DNA of 64,000 nucleotides. Source: Peptostreptococcus sp. D1. Lineage in GTDB: Bacteria; Bacillota; Clostridia; Peptostreptococcales; Peptostreptococcaceae. Made by a program: the position numbers and the translations under genes. Where the stretch lies: positions 92,465-156,464 of the forward strand of contig NZ_FONP01000004.1 in the NCBI RefSeq assembly GCF_900112955.1. The letters are read 5' to 3'. The notes under the pieces are model-generated. The model had not been told where the DNA came from and made no database searches. It was given only the letters and a program-made list of their open reading frames with translations. Positions 8,542 to 17,684 of this stretch are shown here, in pieces; within the stretch, counting starts at the first letter, position 1, and each line of letters starts with the position of its first letter.

Positions 8542-8832
8542 TTATTCAGCCAATTCTACTGGATATATACTTACTTTCTTTCTCTTCTTGTCCAATCTTT
8601 CAAATTTAACTTTTCCTTCGATTAGTGCAAATAAAGTGTCATCTCCACCCTTACCAACATTAGTTCCTGGATGAATCTTTGTACCTCTCTGTCTAACTAT
8701 TATAGATCCAGCAGTAACAACCTGACCATCATATCTCTTTACACCAAGTCTCTTTGAGATAGAATCTCTACCGTTCTTAGAAGAACCTACCCCTTTTTTA
8801 GATGCAAGAAGCTGTAAATTCATTTTTAACAT
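8542..8832 (-). CDS. rpmA: 50S ribosomal protein L27 with Prp-cleaved N-terminal extension
   Basis: L27 reaches toward the peptidyl transferase centre of the 50S subunit. The core begins [14 protein letters not shown], preceded by [10 protein letters not shown], the Firmicutes extension that the Prp protease removes. The start ATG at 8832 is 6 nt after AGGGGGTGA, and keeping it gives the complete cleavage motif, so the inner ATG at 8823 is less likely. It lies in the standard rplU-prp-rpmA order, with the processing protease encoded immediately upstream. Confidence 0.97.
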   Translation of the reverse strand: MLKMNLQLLASKKGVGSSKNGRDSISKRLGVKRYDGQVVTAGSIIVRQRGTKIHPGTNVGKGGDDTLFALIEGKVKFERLDKKRKKVSIYPVELAE

Positions 8833-8845
8833 CTGGAGTCACCCC

Positions 8846-9163
8846 CTACTTCTCAAATATTTTTATATTTTTTGGATATTCTTTACTAATTTCCTCTAAA
8901 GCAAGTCTCAAATGTCTCAATAGCAATTGTGATTTTTCAATATCCTTCTCAAACAACTCAAGAATTATATTACCGTCCTCTGCTACTATATTTTTGGGAC
9001 TGACCTTCAATAGGCTATCTAGAGAGTTAATAACTGCAACAGAATTGCTTGTAACAGCCGAACAGACAATGTCATATCCAAATTCATCATAACCTGCATG
9101 ACCTTTTAACTCAAAGCCTATTATCCTCTCTTTTTCATCATAATAAAAGATTGCTTTTATCAT
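8846..9163 (-). CDS. prp: Ribosomal-processing cysteine protease Prp
   Basis: Prp cleaves the N-terminal extension of L27 before 50S assembly. The catalytic His and Cys are visible as KGHAGYDEFGYDIVCSAVT (His22, Cys34), matching the GHA...DIVCAAVS family signature. At 105 residues it has the usual length. No clear ribosome binding site precedes the ATG (TAATAAAATAAT), so translation is probably coupled to rplU, whose stop is about 9 nt upstream. Its place between rplU and rpmA is diagnostic. Confidence 0.95.
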   Translation of the reverse strand: MIKAIFYYDEKERIIGFELKGHAGYDEFGYDIVCSAVTSNSVAVINSLDSLLKVSPKNIVAEDGNIILELFEKDIEKSQLLLRHLRLALEEISKEYPKNIKIFEK

Positions 9164-9172
9164 ATTATTTTA

Positions 9173-9481
9173 TTAAGCGTTAATCTTTTCAACTACTAGC
9201 TTAGTATATAGTTGACGATGACCGTTCTTTCTTCTATAGTCTTTTTTTGGCTTATACTTATAAACGATAATTTTCTTATCTTTACCCTGTTCCAAAACCT
9301 TAGCCTGAACAGATGCGCCTTCAACTACAGGAGTACCTAACTTAAGCTCACCGTTATTAACTGCTAATACTTCGTTTAAAGTTATAACATCACCTTCGTT
9401 AGCCTCTAGCTTTTCAACAAAAAGAACATCACCTTCAGAAACCTTATACTGCTTTCCTCCAGTTTTCACTATAGCGTACAT
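9173..9481 (-). CDS. rplU: 50S ribosomal protein L21
   Basis: L21 is an early-assembly protein of the large subunit. The sequence is recognisable end to end: [14 protein letters not shown], a middle [17 protein letters not shown], and the basic hallmark [19 protein letters not shown]. Length (102 residues) is standard. It starts 6-7 nt after AAGGAGG and leads the rplU-prp-rpmA unit. A consensus promoter and a structured 110-nt leader lie upstream. Confidence 0.97.
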   Translation of the reverse strand: MYAIVKTGGKQYKVSEGDVLFVEKLEANEGDVITLNEVLAVNNGELKLGTPVVEGASVQAKVLEQGKDKKIIVYKYKPKKDYRRKNGHRQLYTKLVVEKINA

Positions 9482-9592
9482 ATATACACCTCCTTGTTCT
9501 CAAACTCGCCGGATCAGGTATTTACAATATGTAAAATTTTGTGCCAAGCACTACAAAAAGCGTGCAGCTACCTCTACCGTGCGGCATTACCT
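9482..9592 (-). promoter_or_regulatory. Structured 5' leader of rplU, probably an L21 leader
   Basis: The roughly 110-nt leader is unusually GC-rich for its surroundings. It holds complementary blocks AGGTA with TACCT and GCCG with CGGC in interleaved order, plus TGCACGC/GTGCTTGGCAC stems. This resembles the ribosomal-protein leaders of Firmicutes that allow feedback by the encoded protein. Assignment to the L21 leader class is from gene context and general appearance. Confidence 0.5.
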
Positions 9593-9596
9593 AAAT

Positions 9597-9625
9597 ATTA
9601 TACTAAATCGACTACCAAGAGTCAA
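9597..9625 (-). promoter_or_regulatory. Promoter of rplU-prp-rpmA
   Basis: Minus-strand TTGACT (9620-9625), 17-bp spacer, perfect TATAAT (9597-9602). Confidence 0.75.
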
Positions 9626-9652
9626 TATATTTCATAAATAATTTTTGAAAAT

Positions 9653-10594
9653 CTAATAATCTTTTACCGATTCGCTTGATTTTTTCGGTAGCTTGACTTG
9701 AGCTGCTACAACTGCAACTGCCATTATTATGCACCCCAAAAGCTCTCTTCTTGTCAGCATTTCACCTAAAATCAAAACTCCGGCAATTACTGATATCCCC
9801 GATTCGGTACTCATAATTAAAGATGAAACAGTTGGCTGCAAATTCTTTTGAGCCACGATTTGCAACGTAAACCCTATTCCACTTGAAAACAATCCAGTAT
9901 AAAATATTGCCACACCAGCTGACATTACACCTTGAACAGTAACTGTTTCAAAAAATAGCATCGCTATAAGGGAAAGTGTTCCAGATGTTATAAATTGTAT
10001 CATGGAAAGCTTAATCGCATCTGCCTTTGGTGCAAATAAATCTATTGCAATAATCTGAAGTCCAAAGAAAATGGCAGAAAGAAATACAAAAAAATCACCT
10101 TTTTCAATAACAAATCCTTCCTTTATTGACAACAGATATAATCCAACTGCGGCAATCAATACGCAAAGCCACATTTTGCCATTTACTTTTCTCCCATAAA
10201 ACATTCCCATAATAGGTACCAATACGATATACATGGTAGTAATAAAGCCAGCCTTTGATGCTGTTGTGCTCACCATCCCTATCTGCTGTGTGCTCATTGC
10301 TAGAAATAATGCTGTTCCAGTAATCAAACCACCAGTTATAAGTGGCTTGTCTTTATACCATTTATACTTATTTTCCTCATCCACTAATTCTGTCGACCTC
10401 CTACCTCTTTGAGAAAAGAAAAAATTCATGGCAAATAAAAATAAAATACATATTACACACCTAAAAAAATTAAATGCAAATGGTCCAATATGTTCCATTC
10501 CTGTTTTTTGAAATACGAATGCAACTCCCCAGATTATAGAAGTGAGCATGAGAAGTGTCGCACCCTTTAGTTCTCTCTTCCTTTGATTATCCAT
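9653..10594 (-). CDS. DMT superfamily (EamA) transporter
   Basis: An inner-membrane permease of the drug/metabolite transporter superfamily. Two EamA repeats are apparent, together giving about ten hydrophobic helices. The first repeat begins GATLLMLTSIIWGVAFVFQKTG, the family-typical conserved start. The second covers about residues 160-300 and contains STESGISVIAGVLILGE. A charged loop of about 25 residues (RGRRSTELVDEENKYKWYKD) separates helices 2 and 3. The substrate cannot be read from sequence; relatives export amino acids or metabolites. It lies between leuS and rplU on the same strand with terminators or promoters on either side, so it is probably its own unit. Confidence 0.88.
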   Translation of the reverse strand: MDNQRKRELKGATLLMLTSIIWGVAFVFQKTGMEHIGPFAFNFFRCVICILFLFAMNFFFSQRGRRSTELVDEENKYKWYKDKPLITGGLITGTALFLAMSTQQIGMVSTTASKAGFITTMYIVLVPIMGMFYGRKVNGKMWLCVLIAAVGLYLLSIKEGFVIEKGDFFVFLSAIFFGLQIIAIDLFAPKADAIKLSMIQFITSGTLSLIAMLFFETVTVQGVMSAGVAIFYTGLFSSGIGFTLQIVAQKNLQPTVSSLIMSTESGISVIAGVLILGEMLTRRELLGCIIMAVAVVAAQVKLPKKSSESVKDY

Positions 10595-10661
10595 TATAAA
10601 TCCTCCTACAAAATAACAATTACACCAAAATTAACTGACGGTAAACAAAGGTGTTTTTTCA

Positions 10662-10695
10662 CAAGAAAAAGGGCATCGCATCAGCAATAACCCTT
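10662..10695 (-). terminator. Terminator after leuS
   Basis: Stem between AAGGG (10691-10695) and CCCTT (10669-10673), extended with one bulge through ATTGC/GCGAT pairing, followed on the minus strand by a T-rich TTTCTTGTG tail. Confidence 0.5.
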
Positions 10696-10860
10696 ATAAT
10701 CATATATAAAATATTCTTTTCAATATAGTTTGCCTATATGTTCATGAAAACACTTCCTAGCTTTTCTAAGATACCTTCATTGCTTCCAAGCATCCTACAC
10801 ACCTATATTAACATAGTCTTTCCTATATTTCAATACTCTTTCAATATATTTTTTAAATTT

Positions 10861-13281
10861 TTACTTCACAACAATATTTACCAATTTAGAAGGGATTGAA
10901 ACAATCTTTACTATCGATTTACCTTCAATAAACTCCTTCACTCTATCATCTGAAAGTGCAGCTGCTTTCATTTCATCTTCGGTAATTTCTACAGGAACCA
11001 TTATTTTACTTCTGACCTTTCCATTTACCTGAACTACTATTTCTATTTCATCCAGCTGTATGGCTGATTCATCATATTTTGGCCAAGAAATATCAAACAC
11101 GCTTCCCTCTTTACCAATCATTGTCCATAGCTCTTCACCAAGATGTGGCGTAAACGGTGCAATTATAACTACAATGGCTTCAAGAGCTTCTTTTAAAACT
11201 GCTTCATTTCTATCATCCAGCTCTTTATACTTGTATAGCTCGTTGACCAATTCCATCAATGATGCTATTGCCGTATTAAAACCAAATTTAACACTTAAAT
11301 CCTCAGTAACCTTCTTCATTGTTGAGTTTGTCTTGGCTCTCATCTCTTGATCCTGCTTATTTAATTCATCAAATTCAACGTCTTTTCCAGCCAAGTAGGA
11401 CAACTCATCTACTACTCTGTAAACTCTATTTATAAATTTAAAGCAACCCTCTACACCTGCATCAGACCAGTCCAAATCTCTTTCAGGTGGTGCAGCAAAT
11501 AAAATAAACAATCTAGCAGTATCAGCACCAAATTTTTCTATTATTTCCATTGGAGATATTGTATTACCCTTTGATTTTGACATTTTGCTTCCATCCATCA
11601 ATACCATACCTTGAGTAAGTAAATTCTGGAACGGTTCATCGTGTACAGTCCAGCCCATTTTCTTAAATGCCTTTGTAAACCATCTTGCGTACAACAAATG
11701 AAGAATTGCGTGTTCAACACCACCAATATACTGGTCAACAGGCATCCATTTGTTCACTATTTCTGAATCAAATGCCTTTTCCTCATTTTTATTGTCAATA
11801 TATCTCATAAAGTACCAAGAAGAATCGACAAATGTATCCATAGTATCTACTTCTCTTCTCGCTGGCTTTCCACATTTAGGACAAGTGCAGGACTTAAATG
11901 ACTCTGAGGTTGTAAGTGGAGATTCTCCCCTTCCAGTAAATTCAACATCTGTTGGTAATAGCACAGGTAAATCAGCATCGTCAACTGGAACTATTCCACA
12001 ATCATCACAATATACCACAGGTATTGGACAACCCCAATATCTCTGTCTAGATATCAGCCAATCTCTCAATCTGTAATTTGTTTTTTTGTTTCCTTTTCCT
12101 TCGCGTTCAAGCTTTTCAATAATGCCATCGAAGGCTTCTTCCTTTGTCATTCCATTAAATTCCTGAGAATTAATCATCTTATCATTTTCGTCGATTACCG
12201 GAATAATATCAAAATTATATTTAACAGCAAAATCATTATCTCTTTCATCATGAGCAGGTACCCCCATTACAGCTCCAGTACCATAGTCAGCTAATACATA
12301 GTTTGCTACCCAGATTGGGATTTCCTTTCCTGTCAATGGATTTATCACTACCTTACCAATAAATTCGCCTTCTTTTTCAAGACTCGCAGACTCTCTTTCT
12401 ATTGAAGATAAAGAGTGAATTTTTGTTAGGAAATTATCCAAAATACCCTCATATTCTGTTCCCTTTACCAGCTCTCTGGCAAGCGGAGATTCCGGTGCTA
12501 CAACCATAAACGTAGCTCCATATATGGTATCAGGTCTAGTTGTATAAACAGTAATTGTTTCATCGCTATCCTTAATTTCAAAGTCGATAGCTGCTCCATG
12601 GCTCTTTCCAATCCAGTTTCTTTGCATCAGCTTAACTTTTTCTGGCCAACCATCAAGCTTATCCAAATCCTTCAACAAAGCCTCAGCAAAATCAGTAATT
12701 TTAAAATACCACTGCTCTAATTCTTTTTTCTCTACTAGTGAGTCACATCTTTCACAGCATCCCTGAACAACCTGCTCATTTGCCAAAACAGTCTCACATG
12801 AAGGACACCAGTTAACGAAAGAATTCTTTTTATATGCCAATCCTTCCTTATAGAATTCCAAGAATATTTTCTGAGTCCACTTGTAGTATTCAGGTGTCGA
12901 TGTCGTTACCTCTCTACCCCAATCATAGCTTAAGCCAAGTACATTCAACTGCTCTTTCATTTCTTCTATATTAGACATAGTCCAAATATGAGGATGAATT
13001 CCATTTTTTATAGCCGCATTTTCTGCAGGTAGTCCAAATGAATCCCATCCCATTGGATGAAGCACGTTATAGCCTTCCATTTTTTTAAATCTAGCAACAA
13101 CATCACCTATTGAGTAGTTTCTAACATGTCCCATATGAATTTTTCCTGATGGATAAGGAAACATTTCCAAGCAATAGTACTTTGGCTTACTTTCATCTCT
13201 TGTATCCATCTCATATTGGTTGTTGTCCTTCCATTTTGTCTGCCATTTTTTCTCAATTTCTCTAAAATCATATACACTCAT
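10861..13281 (-). CDS. leuS: Leucyl-tRNA synthetase
   Basis: Class Ia synthetase charging tRNA-Leu. The HIGH-type motif is HMGH (residues 49-52, within [17 protein letters not shown]) and the KMSKS loop is near residue 565 ([15 protein letters not shown]). The CP1 editing domain between them carries the threonine-rich [20 protein letters not shown]. The zinc-domain cysteines are visible ([22 protein letters not shown] and [11 protein letters not shown]). Length (806) fits the bacterial form. GGAGG precedes the ATG. Expression is controlled by a T-box leader whose specifier reads CUU, a leucine codon, which independently confirms the amino acid. Confidence 0.98.
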   Translation of the reverse strand: MSVYDFREIEKKWQTKWKDNNQYEMDTRDESKPKYYCLEMFPYPSGKIHMGHVRNYSIGDVVARFKKMEGYNVLHPMGWDSFGLPAENAAIKNGIHPHIWTMSNIEEMKEQLNVLGLSYDWGREVTTSTPEYYKWTQKIFLEFYKEGLAYKKNSFVNWCPSCETVLANEQVVQGCCERCDSLVEKKELEQWYFKITDFAEALLKDLDKLDGWPEKVKLMQRNWIGKSHGAAIDFEIKDSDETITVYTTRPDTIYGATFMVVAPESPLARELVKGTEYEGILDNFLTKIHSLSSIERESASLEKEGEFIGKVVINPLTGKEIPIWVANYVLADYGTGAVMGVPAHDERDNDFAVKYNFDIIPVIDENDKMINSQEFNGMTKEEAFDGIIEKLEREGKGNKKTNYRLRDWLISRQRYWGCPIPVVYCDDCGIVPVDDADLPVLLPTDVEFTGRGESPLTTSESFKSCTCPKCGKPARREVDTMDTFVDSSWYFMRYIDNKNEEKAFDSEIVNKWMPVDQYIGGVEHAILHLLYARWFTKAFKKMGWTVHDEPFQNLLTQGMVLMDGSKMSKSKGNTISPMEIIEKFGADTARLFILFAAPPERDLDWSDAGVEGCFKFINRVYRVVDELSYLAGKDVEFDELNKQDQEMRAKTNSTMKKVTEDLSVKFGFNTAIASLMELVNELYKYKELDDRNEAVLKEALEAIVVIIAPFTPHLGEELWTMIGKEGSVFDISWPKYDESAIQLDEIEIVVQVNGKVRSKIMVPVEITEDEMKAAALSDDRVKEFIEGKSIVKIVSIPSKLVNIVVK

Positions 13282-13348
13282 ATTTTACCTCCAAAATATT
13301 AACTTTGCTCAATTTTTATAAAACAAATAAATAATTATCCAAATAAAA

Positions 13349-13600
13349 AACTCGACCCTAAACAATAATTGTCTAGGGACGAGTTATCTCGCGGTACCAC
13401 CCTAATTAGCCATCCATTAGATAGCTCACTCGGTAAGCTTTTAAACCAACAACGGTCTATGGTTTTTATATCGACAAGTTCAATGCAGTCCATTGTTATC
13501 TCACAGCTACCGATAACTCTCTGAAAAACTTCCTCACACCTACTACTCCGATCCATATAAAATAATCATCTTTAATTTTCAGATAATTCATATTTATTTA
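13349..13600 (-). promoter_or_regulatory. T-box leader (leucine specifier) of leuS
   Basis: The minus strand contains the invariant AGGGTGGTACCGCG (13403-13390), which pairs with the acceptor end of uncharged tRNA. The specifier loop GAACTTGTC puts CTT (Leu) at 13478-13476. The terminator hairpin (13351-13385, AACTCG...CGAGTT with CCCTA/TAGGG) ends in TTTTTTATTT. Uncharged tRNA-Leu would favour the antiterminator and leuS expression. A 73-residue open frame across this region is an accident of the leader. Confidence 0.93.
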
Positions 13601-13612
13601 AATTATTTTCTA

Positions 13613-13641
13613 ATGATATCACACAGTATTTCTGTAGTCAA
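13613..13641 (-). promoter_or_regulatory. Promoter of the leuS T-box transcript
   Basis: Minus-strand TTGACT (13636-13641), 17-bp spacer, TATCAT (13613-13618). Confidence 0.65.
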
Positions 13642-13756
13642 TACTATTTTCAATTTTTTTATTATTTTTTATAATATATATCTAAAAAATTATTTTTATC
13701 AAAAACACAGTAGCCTATTATACTAACTCTGTTCTTCAAAAAAAAACGATAGTAAT

Positions 13757-14098
13757 CTATAGCTCTACATATGGTGCATCTTTCCATAGCTTCTCCAAAT
13801 TATAGAAGCCTCTGTTTTCTTCATCAAAAATATGAACTATAATATCACCATAATCCAAAAGAATCCAATTCTGAGTTTCTCTACCTTCTTTTCCTCTTGG
13901 TTCAACACCAATCTCAGTCATTGCAGCTTCAACACTATCAGCAATAGCCTTTACCTGTCTACTAGATGAACCAGAAGCTATAATAAAATAATCACATAAG
14001 CTTGAAACCTTTCCTACATTTAAAACAGCAATATCCTGACCCAGCTTATCATCAATAGCATAATAAATCAGCTTAGCCATTTTTTCCACTGTCTCCAT
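13757..14098 (-). CDS. rsfS: Ribosomal silencing factor RsfS
   Basis: RsfS binds L14 (uL14) and blocks joining of the 30S and 50S subunits when nutrients are short. The family core is clear: LGQDIAVLNVGKVSSLCDYFIIASGSSSRQVKAIAD, EPRGKEGRETQNWILLDYGDIIVHIF and the C-terminal YNLEKLW. A longer frame starts at 14110, but that ATG overlaps the GGAGG ribosome binding site; the ATG at 14098 is 5 nt downstream of it. It ends the nadD-yqeK-rsfS series and precedes the leuS promoter, the usual Firmicutes order. Confidence 0.94.
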   Translation of the reverse strand: METVEKMAKLIYYAIDDKLGQDIAVLNVGKVSSLCDYFIIASGSSSRQVKAIADSVEAAMTEIGVEPRGKEGRETQNWILLDYGDIIVHIFDEENRGFYNLEKLWKDAPYVEL

Positions 14099-14137
14099 AT
14101 TTACCTCCATATTCCAATACCACTTACAAAATTCTTC

Positions 14138-14740
14138 CTAAATAACCACACTATCTCTACCTTTTTCTCTATCTTTAATAAGCTTAACATAGTAATTTCT
14201 TGCTTCCACAGTCCTAGTATGCAAAACGGCTTTTTTATTCAAAACTACAGATATAGTTCCATCAATTGAATGCACTATTGCCTCTTCTAATTTTCCTCCA
14301 AAAGCCAAAGCTCTCACAGCATCAACACCAGGATAATCTCTTCCAACCTCTACAACATCAGCAATAAAAATTATCTTCTCCAACAAACCCATAGCAGGTC
14401 TACCTGTTGTATGAAATCTGATGGAATTTAGAATTTCTTCATCGTCGATGCCAAATTCATATTTTGCTATGTACATCCCCAAAATACTATGTGAAAGCGA
14501 AGTATTTGTTTTCTCTATATCATCAAGCTCAATTCCGTATTTATGACAGTATGAATCTACATCCAAAAACTTCACATATTTCGCCACATCATGTAATATT
14601 CCAGCTATCTCAGCCTTTTCTCTATCTCCACCGTAAATGTCACAAAGCTCCATAGCCGATTTTGCAACATTCATCGAATGAACAATTCTTCTCTCTGGCA
14701 AATAATCCTTAAGTTTTTCAATCATCTCTGATTTATTCAT
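14138..14740 (-). CDS. yqeK: YqeK family HD-domain hydrolase (diadenosine tetraphosphatase)
   Basis: The family symmetrically hydrolyses Ap4A to two ADP. HD-domain residues are visible from the chosen start: ERRIVHSMNVA (His21), GILHDVAK (His50-Asp51) and later NSIRFHTTGR and IIFIADVVE. A longer frame opens at 14818, inside nadD, but the well-spaced GAGGAG site (9 nt) supports the ATG at 14740, giving about 200 residues, the normal family length. It overlaps the nadD stop by 8 bp, suggesting translational coupling. Adjacent nadD and rsfS are its usual neighbours. Confidence 0.92.
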   Translation of the reverse strand: MNKSEMIEKLKDYLPERRIVHSMNVAKSAMELCDIYGGDREKAEIAGILHDVAKYVKFLDVDSYCHKYGIELDDIEKTNTSLSHSILGMYIAKYEFGIDDEEILNSIRFHTTGRPAMGLLEKIIFIADVVEVGRDYPGVDAVRALAFGGKLEEAIVHSIDGTISVVLNKKAVLHTRTVEARNYYVKLIKDREKGRDSVVI

Positions 14741-15428
14741 TACAGCTAACTCCTCGTTTGTATAATCCATATTCATAAATATATTCTTCAACCCTGCTAG
14801 GAACAAGGTATTTAACACTTTTATCTGACATCACTCTGCTTCTTATATATGTGGAAGAAATCTCAAGTGAAGGTACATATACCAAATCCACATCTGCACA
14901 GTAATCCTTTCTAAACCTTTCAACATTTTCTTGTGTCTCCAGAATTCCTATCCCTGGTCTTATGGCTCCTATAAATTTTGCTAGCTTAAAGTTTTCTCTA
15001 AAATCCTTCCAGCTCTCAATTTGATTTATCGCATCCGATCCGGTAATAAAGTACAATTCTTCATTTGGATAGGTTTCCACAATATACCTTAGCGTATCTA
15101 CCGTGTAGCTTTGCTCCTTTTTATTAATCTCAAAATCGGAAACAAAAAAATCGTCATTCTTCATGGCTGACAAGACAACCATATTGTACCTATGGAATTT
15201 ATCCAAAATAATTTTTTTATGTGGTGGATCACCAGTTGGAATAAAAACAACCTTGTTCAAATTATACTTGTCCTTAATAAACTCAGCGGTGGCAAGATGA
15301 GCATTATGAATAGGATTAAAAGTCCCACCCATTATTCCCAATTTCATCTTCCTATTTGAACCAATAAAAGACTCCACTTTTTTGCAATTTTTTTCATAAG
15401 ACAGGTTTAACCTTTCTTGTAAATTCAT
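14733..15428 (-). CDS. nadD: Nicotinate-nucleotide adenylyltransferase
   Basis: NadD adenylates nicotinate mononucleotide in NAD synthesis. The nucleotidyltransferase motif GGTFNPIHNAH is at residues 34-44 and the ISSTYIRSR motif is near residue 195. With the start at 15428 (AAGGGA, 8 nt spacing) there is an atypical 27-residue extension before the normal beginning MKLGIMGGTFNPIH. The inner ATG at 15347 would remove it, but its nearest AGGA is only 2 nt away. The extension is therefore probably translated, though its role is unknown. The gene overlaps yqeK. Confidence 0.93.
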   Translation of the reverse strand: MNLQERLNLSYEKNCKKVESFIGSNRKMKLGIMGGTFNPIHNAHLATAEFIKDKYNLNKVVFIPTGDPPHKKIILDKFHRYNMVVLSAMKNDDFFVSDFEINKKEQSYTVDTLRYIVETYPNEELYFITGSDAINQIESWKDFRENFKLAKFIGAIRPGIGILETQENVERFRKDYCADVDLVYVPSLEISSTYIRSRVMSDKSVKYLVPSRVEEYIYEYGLYKRGVSCNE

Positions 15429-15498
15429 TTCATTATTCCCTTCAGCACATTATATTTATATTATATCATAATTTCTCAAAAAAAATTAATCATTTTAG

Positions 15499-15579
15499 CT
15501 ATCTCTCATCGACATACAATTTTACAATACAGTAAATACCTATCAAAATACTAATTCCTATCAACAATATATTTTTCAT
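15499..15579 (-). CDS. Candidate 26-residue single-helix membrane peptide
   Basis: A short frame in the recX-nadD gap would encode 26 residues: a lysine at position 2, an uninterrupted hydrophobic stretch of about 17 residues rich in Ile/Leu (KNILLIGISILIGIYCIV), and a charged end (KLYVDER). AAGGA lies 6 nt before the ATG, a good ribosome binding site. The pattern is that of a small bitopic membrane protein. I recognise no family. Chance is possible at this length, but the combination of ribosome binding site, clean helix and charged ends is more than expected. Confidence 0.45.
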   Translation of the reverse strand: MKNILLIGISILIGIYCIVKLYVDER

Positions 15580-15612
15580 AGTCTATCCTTATTATATCAA
15601 ATAATCTTAAAT

Positions 15613-16248
15613 TTAGCCCTTTAAATGTTTCTCTAAAACTCTATCAATCGCTGATTTTATGACATCGTAGTCAAAGCCCTTGTAGGCAAGATGCTGAAAC
15701 ATTTTATTTTTAATTTTAATATGTTCTTCTCCTTTTAGCTTTTTATATTTTTTTTCAGCTAGATATATCGCATTTTCAAGCTCTAATTCCTCATCTATGC
15801 TTGACACCGCACTGACTATTTCCTTAGAGGAAATGCCTTTAGAATACAAATTTTGCTTGATTCTATTTCTTCCCACTCGCTTAACATTCTGACTATCTTT
15901 TACCAACATTTTTGCATATTTTTCATCGTCAATAAATGAATACGACTTCAAAAATTCTATTACTATGTCAATTGTTTTATCATCAAATGAATCCGACAGC
16001 TTTTCAATTATTTTTTTCTCGGACTTATTAGATTTACTGAGTAAATCCAATGCTTTTGTTTTTGCTTTCTCAAAGTTATCTGATTTTATAATATCCACAA
16101 GCTTCTGTCTGTCGATTTCATCATTGACCTTTAGTTTCATTTTGTGCACAAGACCTATATCCAATGATATCAAGTATTCCCCATCCACAAACAAATTTGC
16201 TCTATTCTTATTCTTTTTTTGAACCTCTATATTTGAAATCTTCGACAT
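15613..16248 (-). CDS. recX: Regulatory protein RecX
   Basis: RecX modulates RecA filaments. The three-helix repeats of the family are visible: KAKTKALDLLSKSNKSEKKIIEKL, the SYSFIDDEKYAKMLVKD segment typical of RecX, GRNRIKQNLYSKGIS and the C-terminal HLAYKGFDYDVIKSAID. A beta-rich N-terminal extension of about 65 residues (VQKKNKNRANLFVDGEYLISLD) is usual in Firmicutes. The open frame reaches 16278, but AGAGG sits 6 nt upstream of the ATG at 16248. A TATAAT at 16284-16289 would start transcription at about that upstream codon, so I use 16248. Confidence 0.92.
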   Translation of the reverse strand: MSKISNIEVQKKNKNRANLFVDGEYLISLDIGLVHKMKLKVNDEIDRQKLVDIIKSDNFEKAKTKALDLLSKSNKSEKKIIEKLSDSFDDKTIDIVIEFLKSYSFIDDEKYAKMLVKDSQNVKRVGRNRIKQNLYSKGISSKEIVSAVSSIDEELELENAIYLAEKKYKKLKGEEHIKIKNKMFQHLAYKGFDYDVIKSAIDRVLEKHLKG

Positions 16249-16320
16249 ATCAAACCTCTCACACAATGAATTTTTCATATAAAATTATATCATAAATAAC
16301 AAAAATTATCCTTAAATATT

Positions 16321-16358
16321 ATTTTACATTAACAATTGTATGAATTATAATGTAAAAT
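16321..16358. repeat. Perfect 10-bp inverted repeat in the recX-rnz divergent region
   Basis: ATTTTACATT (16321-16330) and AATGTAAAAT (16349-16358) are exact reverse complements 18 bp apart. The site lies about 40-80 bp upstream of recX and about 100 bp upstream of rnz, a position suited to an operator for either. No known regulator motif is recognised. Confidence 0.4.
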
Positions 16359-16461
16359 AGGATAAATAATTATATAGTAATAAATTATATGCTATAATAA
16401 TATACCAAGTAATAACAATCAAGTAATAGTATATCGAGTATTTTAACGAAAGAGGTGTACA

Positions 16462-17382
16462 ATGGTTAATTTAACAATGATTGGTACGGGAGGCAACGTT
16501 CCCTCTCACACCAGATTCTGTTCCAGTGTATTACTAAACTACAAGGGAGTAAAAATATTAATAGATTGTGGTGAAGGAACTCAAATAGCCATGAAAAAAT
16601 TCAACTGTGGTTTCAAAGGAATAGATCTAATTCTAATCAGCCACCTACATGGCGACCATATAAACGGACTATTGGGACTACTTTCAACAATGGGAAACGC
16701 CGAAAAAAGATCCCCTCTTACAATAGTTGGACCTCGTGGAATAAAAGAAGCCATTTATGCAATGATGGTTCTTTGGGAGGGACTGCCCTTCGAACTACGT
16801 ATAATAGAAAATCCAATTGGTAGCTTTTCTATCGTAGGAGGCGATGCTTTAAAGGATGTAGAAATAAACACAATCATTCTAGATCATTCTACAGAGTGTA
16901 TAGGTTATTCACTTTACTTCAATCGAAACCGAAAATTCAGTATTGAAAAAGCTGAAGCGAATTCTGTACCTAAATATATTTGGAATCATCTACAAAAAGG
17001 GAAAACTTATTATATAAATGATAAATTATATTCACCTGAGGATGTACTAGAAAATGAAAGAAAAGGTATAAAGCTTAGTTTTATTACCGATACTAGACCA
17101 ATAGACAGTATTCCTGAGTTCATTTCGGATAGTGATTTATTTATTTGCGAAGCGATGTATGGTGACGATATAGATATTTCAAAGGCAGTAAAAAATAAAC
17201 ACATGACATTTAGAGAGGCTGCAAGCCTTGCTTCAAAAGGAAATGTAAAAAGGCTTTTACTAACTCACTTCTCCCCTTCAATAGATAATCCCAATGACTA
17301 TAAAAGCAATGCAACGAGCGTGTTTAAGGATAGCGAGGTTGCAGTCGATGGAATGAGTTTTACAATTTCATATCCAAAGTAA
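16462..17382 (+). CDS. rnz: Ribonuclease Z
   Basis: A metallo-beta-lactamase-fold endonuclease that matures tRNA 3' ends. The zinc motif HLHGDH is at residues 61-66, and the other metal ligands fit LDHSTECIGY (His), ITDT (Asp) and LTHFSP near the C-terminus. An exosite-like insertion lies around residues 165-210. Length (306) is typical of bacterial RNase Z. AAGAGGTG precedes the ATG. It is the first of three plus-strand genes and has its own terminator, so it is monocistronic. Confidence 0.95.
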   Translation: MVNLTMIGTGGNVPSHTRFCSSVLLNYKGVKILIDCGEGTQIAMKKFNCGFKGIDLILISHLHGDHINGLLGLLSTMGNAEKRSPLTIVGPRGIKEAIYAMMVLWEGLPFELRIIENPIGSFSIVGGDALKDVEINTIILDHSTECIGYSLYFNRNRKFSIEKAEANSVPKYIWNHLQKGKTYYINDKLYSPEDVLENERKGIKLSFITDTRPIDSIPEFISDSDLFICEAMYGDDIDISKAVKNKHMTFREAASLASKGNVKRLLLTHFSPSIDNPNDYKSNATSVFKDSEVAVDGMSFTISYPK

Positions 17383-17409
17383 AAAAGAGATTTATTCTCT
17401 TTTTTTTTA
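17383..17409 (+). terminator. Terminator after rnz
   Basis: AAAAGAGA pairs with TCTCTTTT around a TTTAT loop and runs straight into a series of T residues, immediately after the stop codon. Confidence 0.8.
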
Positions 17410-17497
17410 ATTTTATTAAAAAAAATGATGAAAAAAATTAGTTTTATGTTATTATAAGAATAATCAAAATTTTCATTTATTATATTTGCTGATTTAG

Positions 17498-17584
17498 ATC
17501 CGATTTCTAATCGGATTTTGTTATTATAGGGAAAATGTTAGTTTTATCTCAAACATTTCAATTATTCTGAAGGCACAGAATAAT
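17498..17584 (+). promoter_or_regulatory. Triple-hairpin region upstream of the hydrogenase operon
   Basis: Three perfect short hairpins follow one another in the 302-bp gap before the hydrogenase genes: 8 bp with a 3-base loop (17498-17516), 7 bp (about 17533-17558), and 9 bp with loop AAGGCA (17561-17584). The first is followed by TTTTGTTATT and could terminate. The other two lack T-runs and may be operators or leader structure. A weak promoter with TATAAT lies downstream at 17630-17635. Confidence 0.35.
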
Positions 17585-17684
17585 CGCTAATAAATCAACA
17601 ATTAGAATTTGATTTAAAATATTTTTCACTATAATTTAATCCAATATAGTTTAATAAACAGAAAATCAGCTATAGGAGGGAAAT

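Noticed and set aside
9173..9481. Opposite-strand open frames over ribosomal and repair genes
   Set aside because: Many long frames opposite sbcC, addA, mreB and others are shadows of strong codon bias; none has a good ribosome binding site or recognisable domain.
13335..13556. 73-residue open frame on the minus strand
   Set aside because: It lies entirely within the leuS T-box leader, including the AGGGTGGTACCGCG motif, and has no ribosome binding site.
14740..14818. Longer yqeK starting inside nadD
   Set aside because: The 26 extra residues are encoded over nadD codons and lack a ribosome binding site, while the ATG at 14740 has GAGGAG at good spacing.
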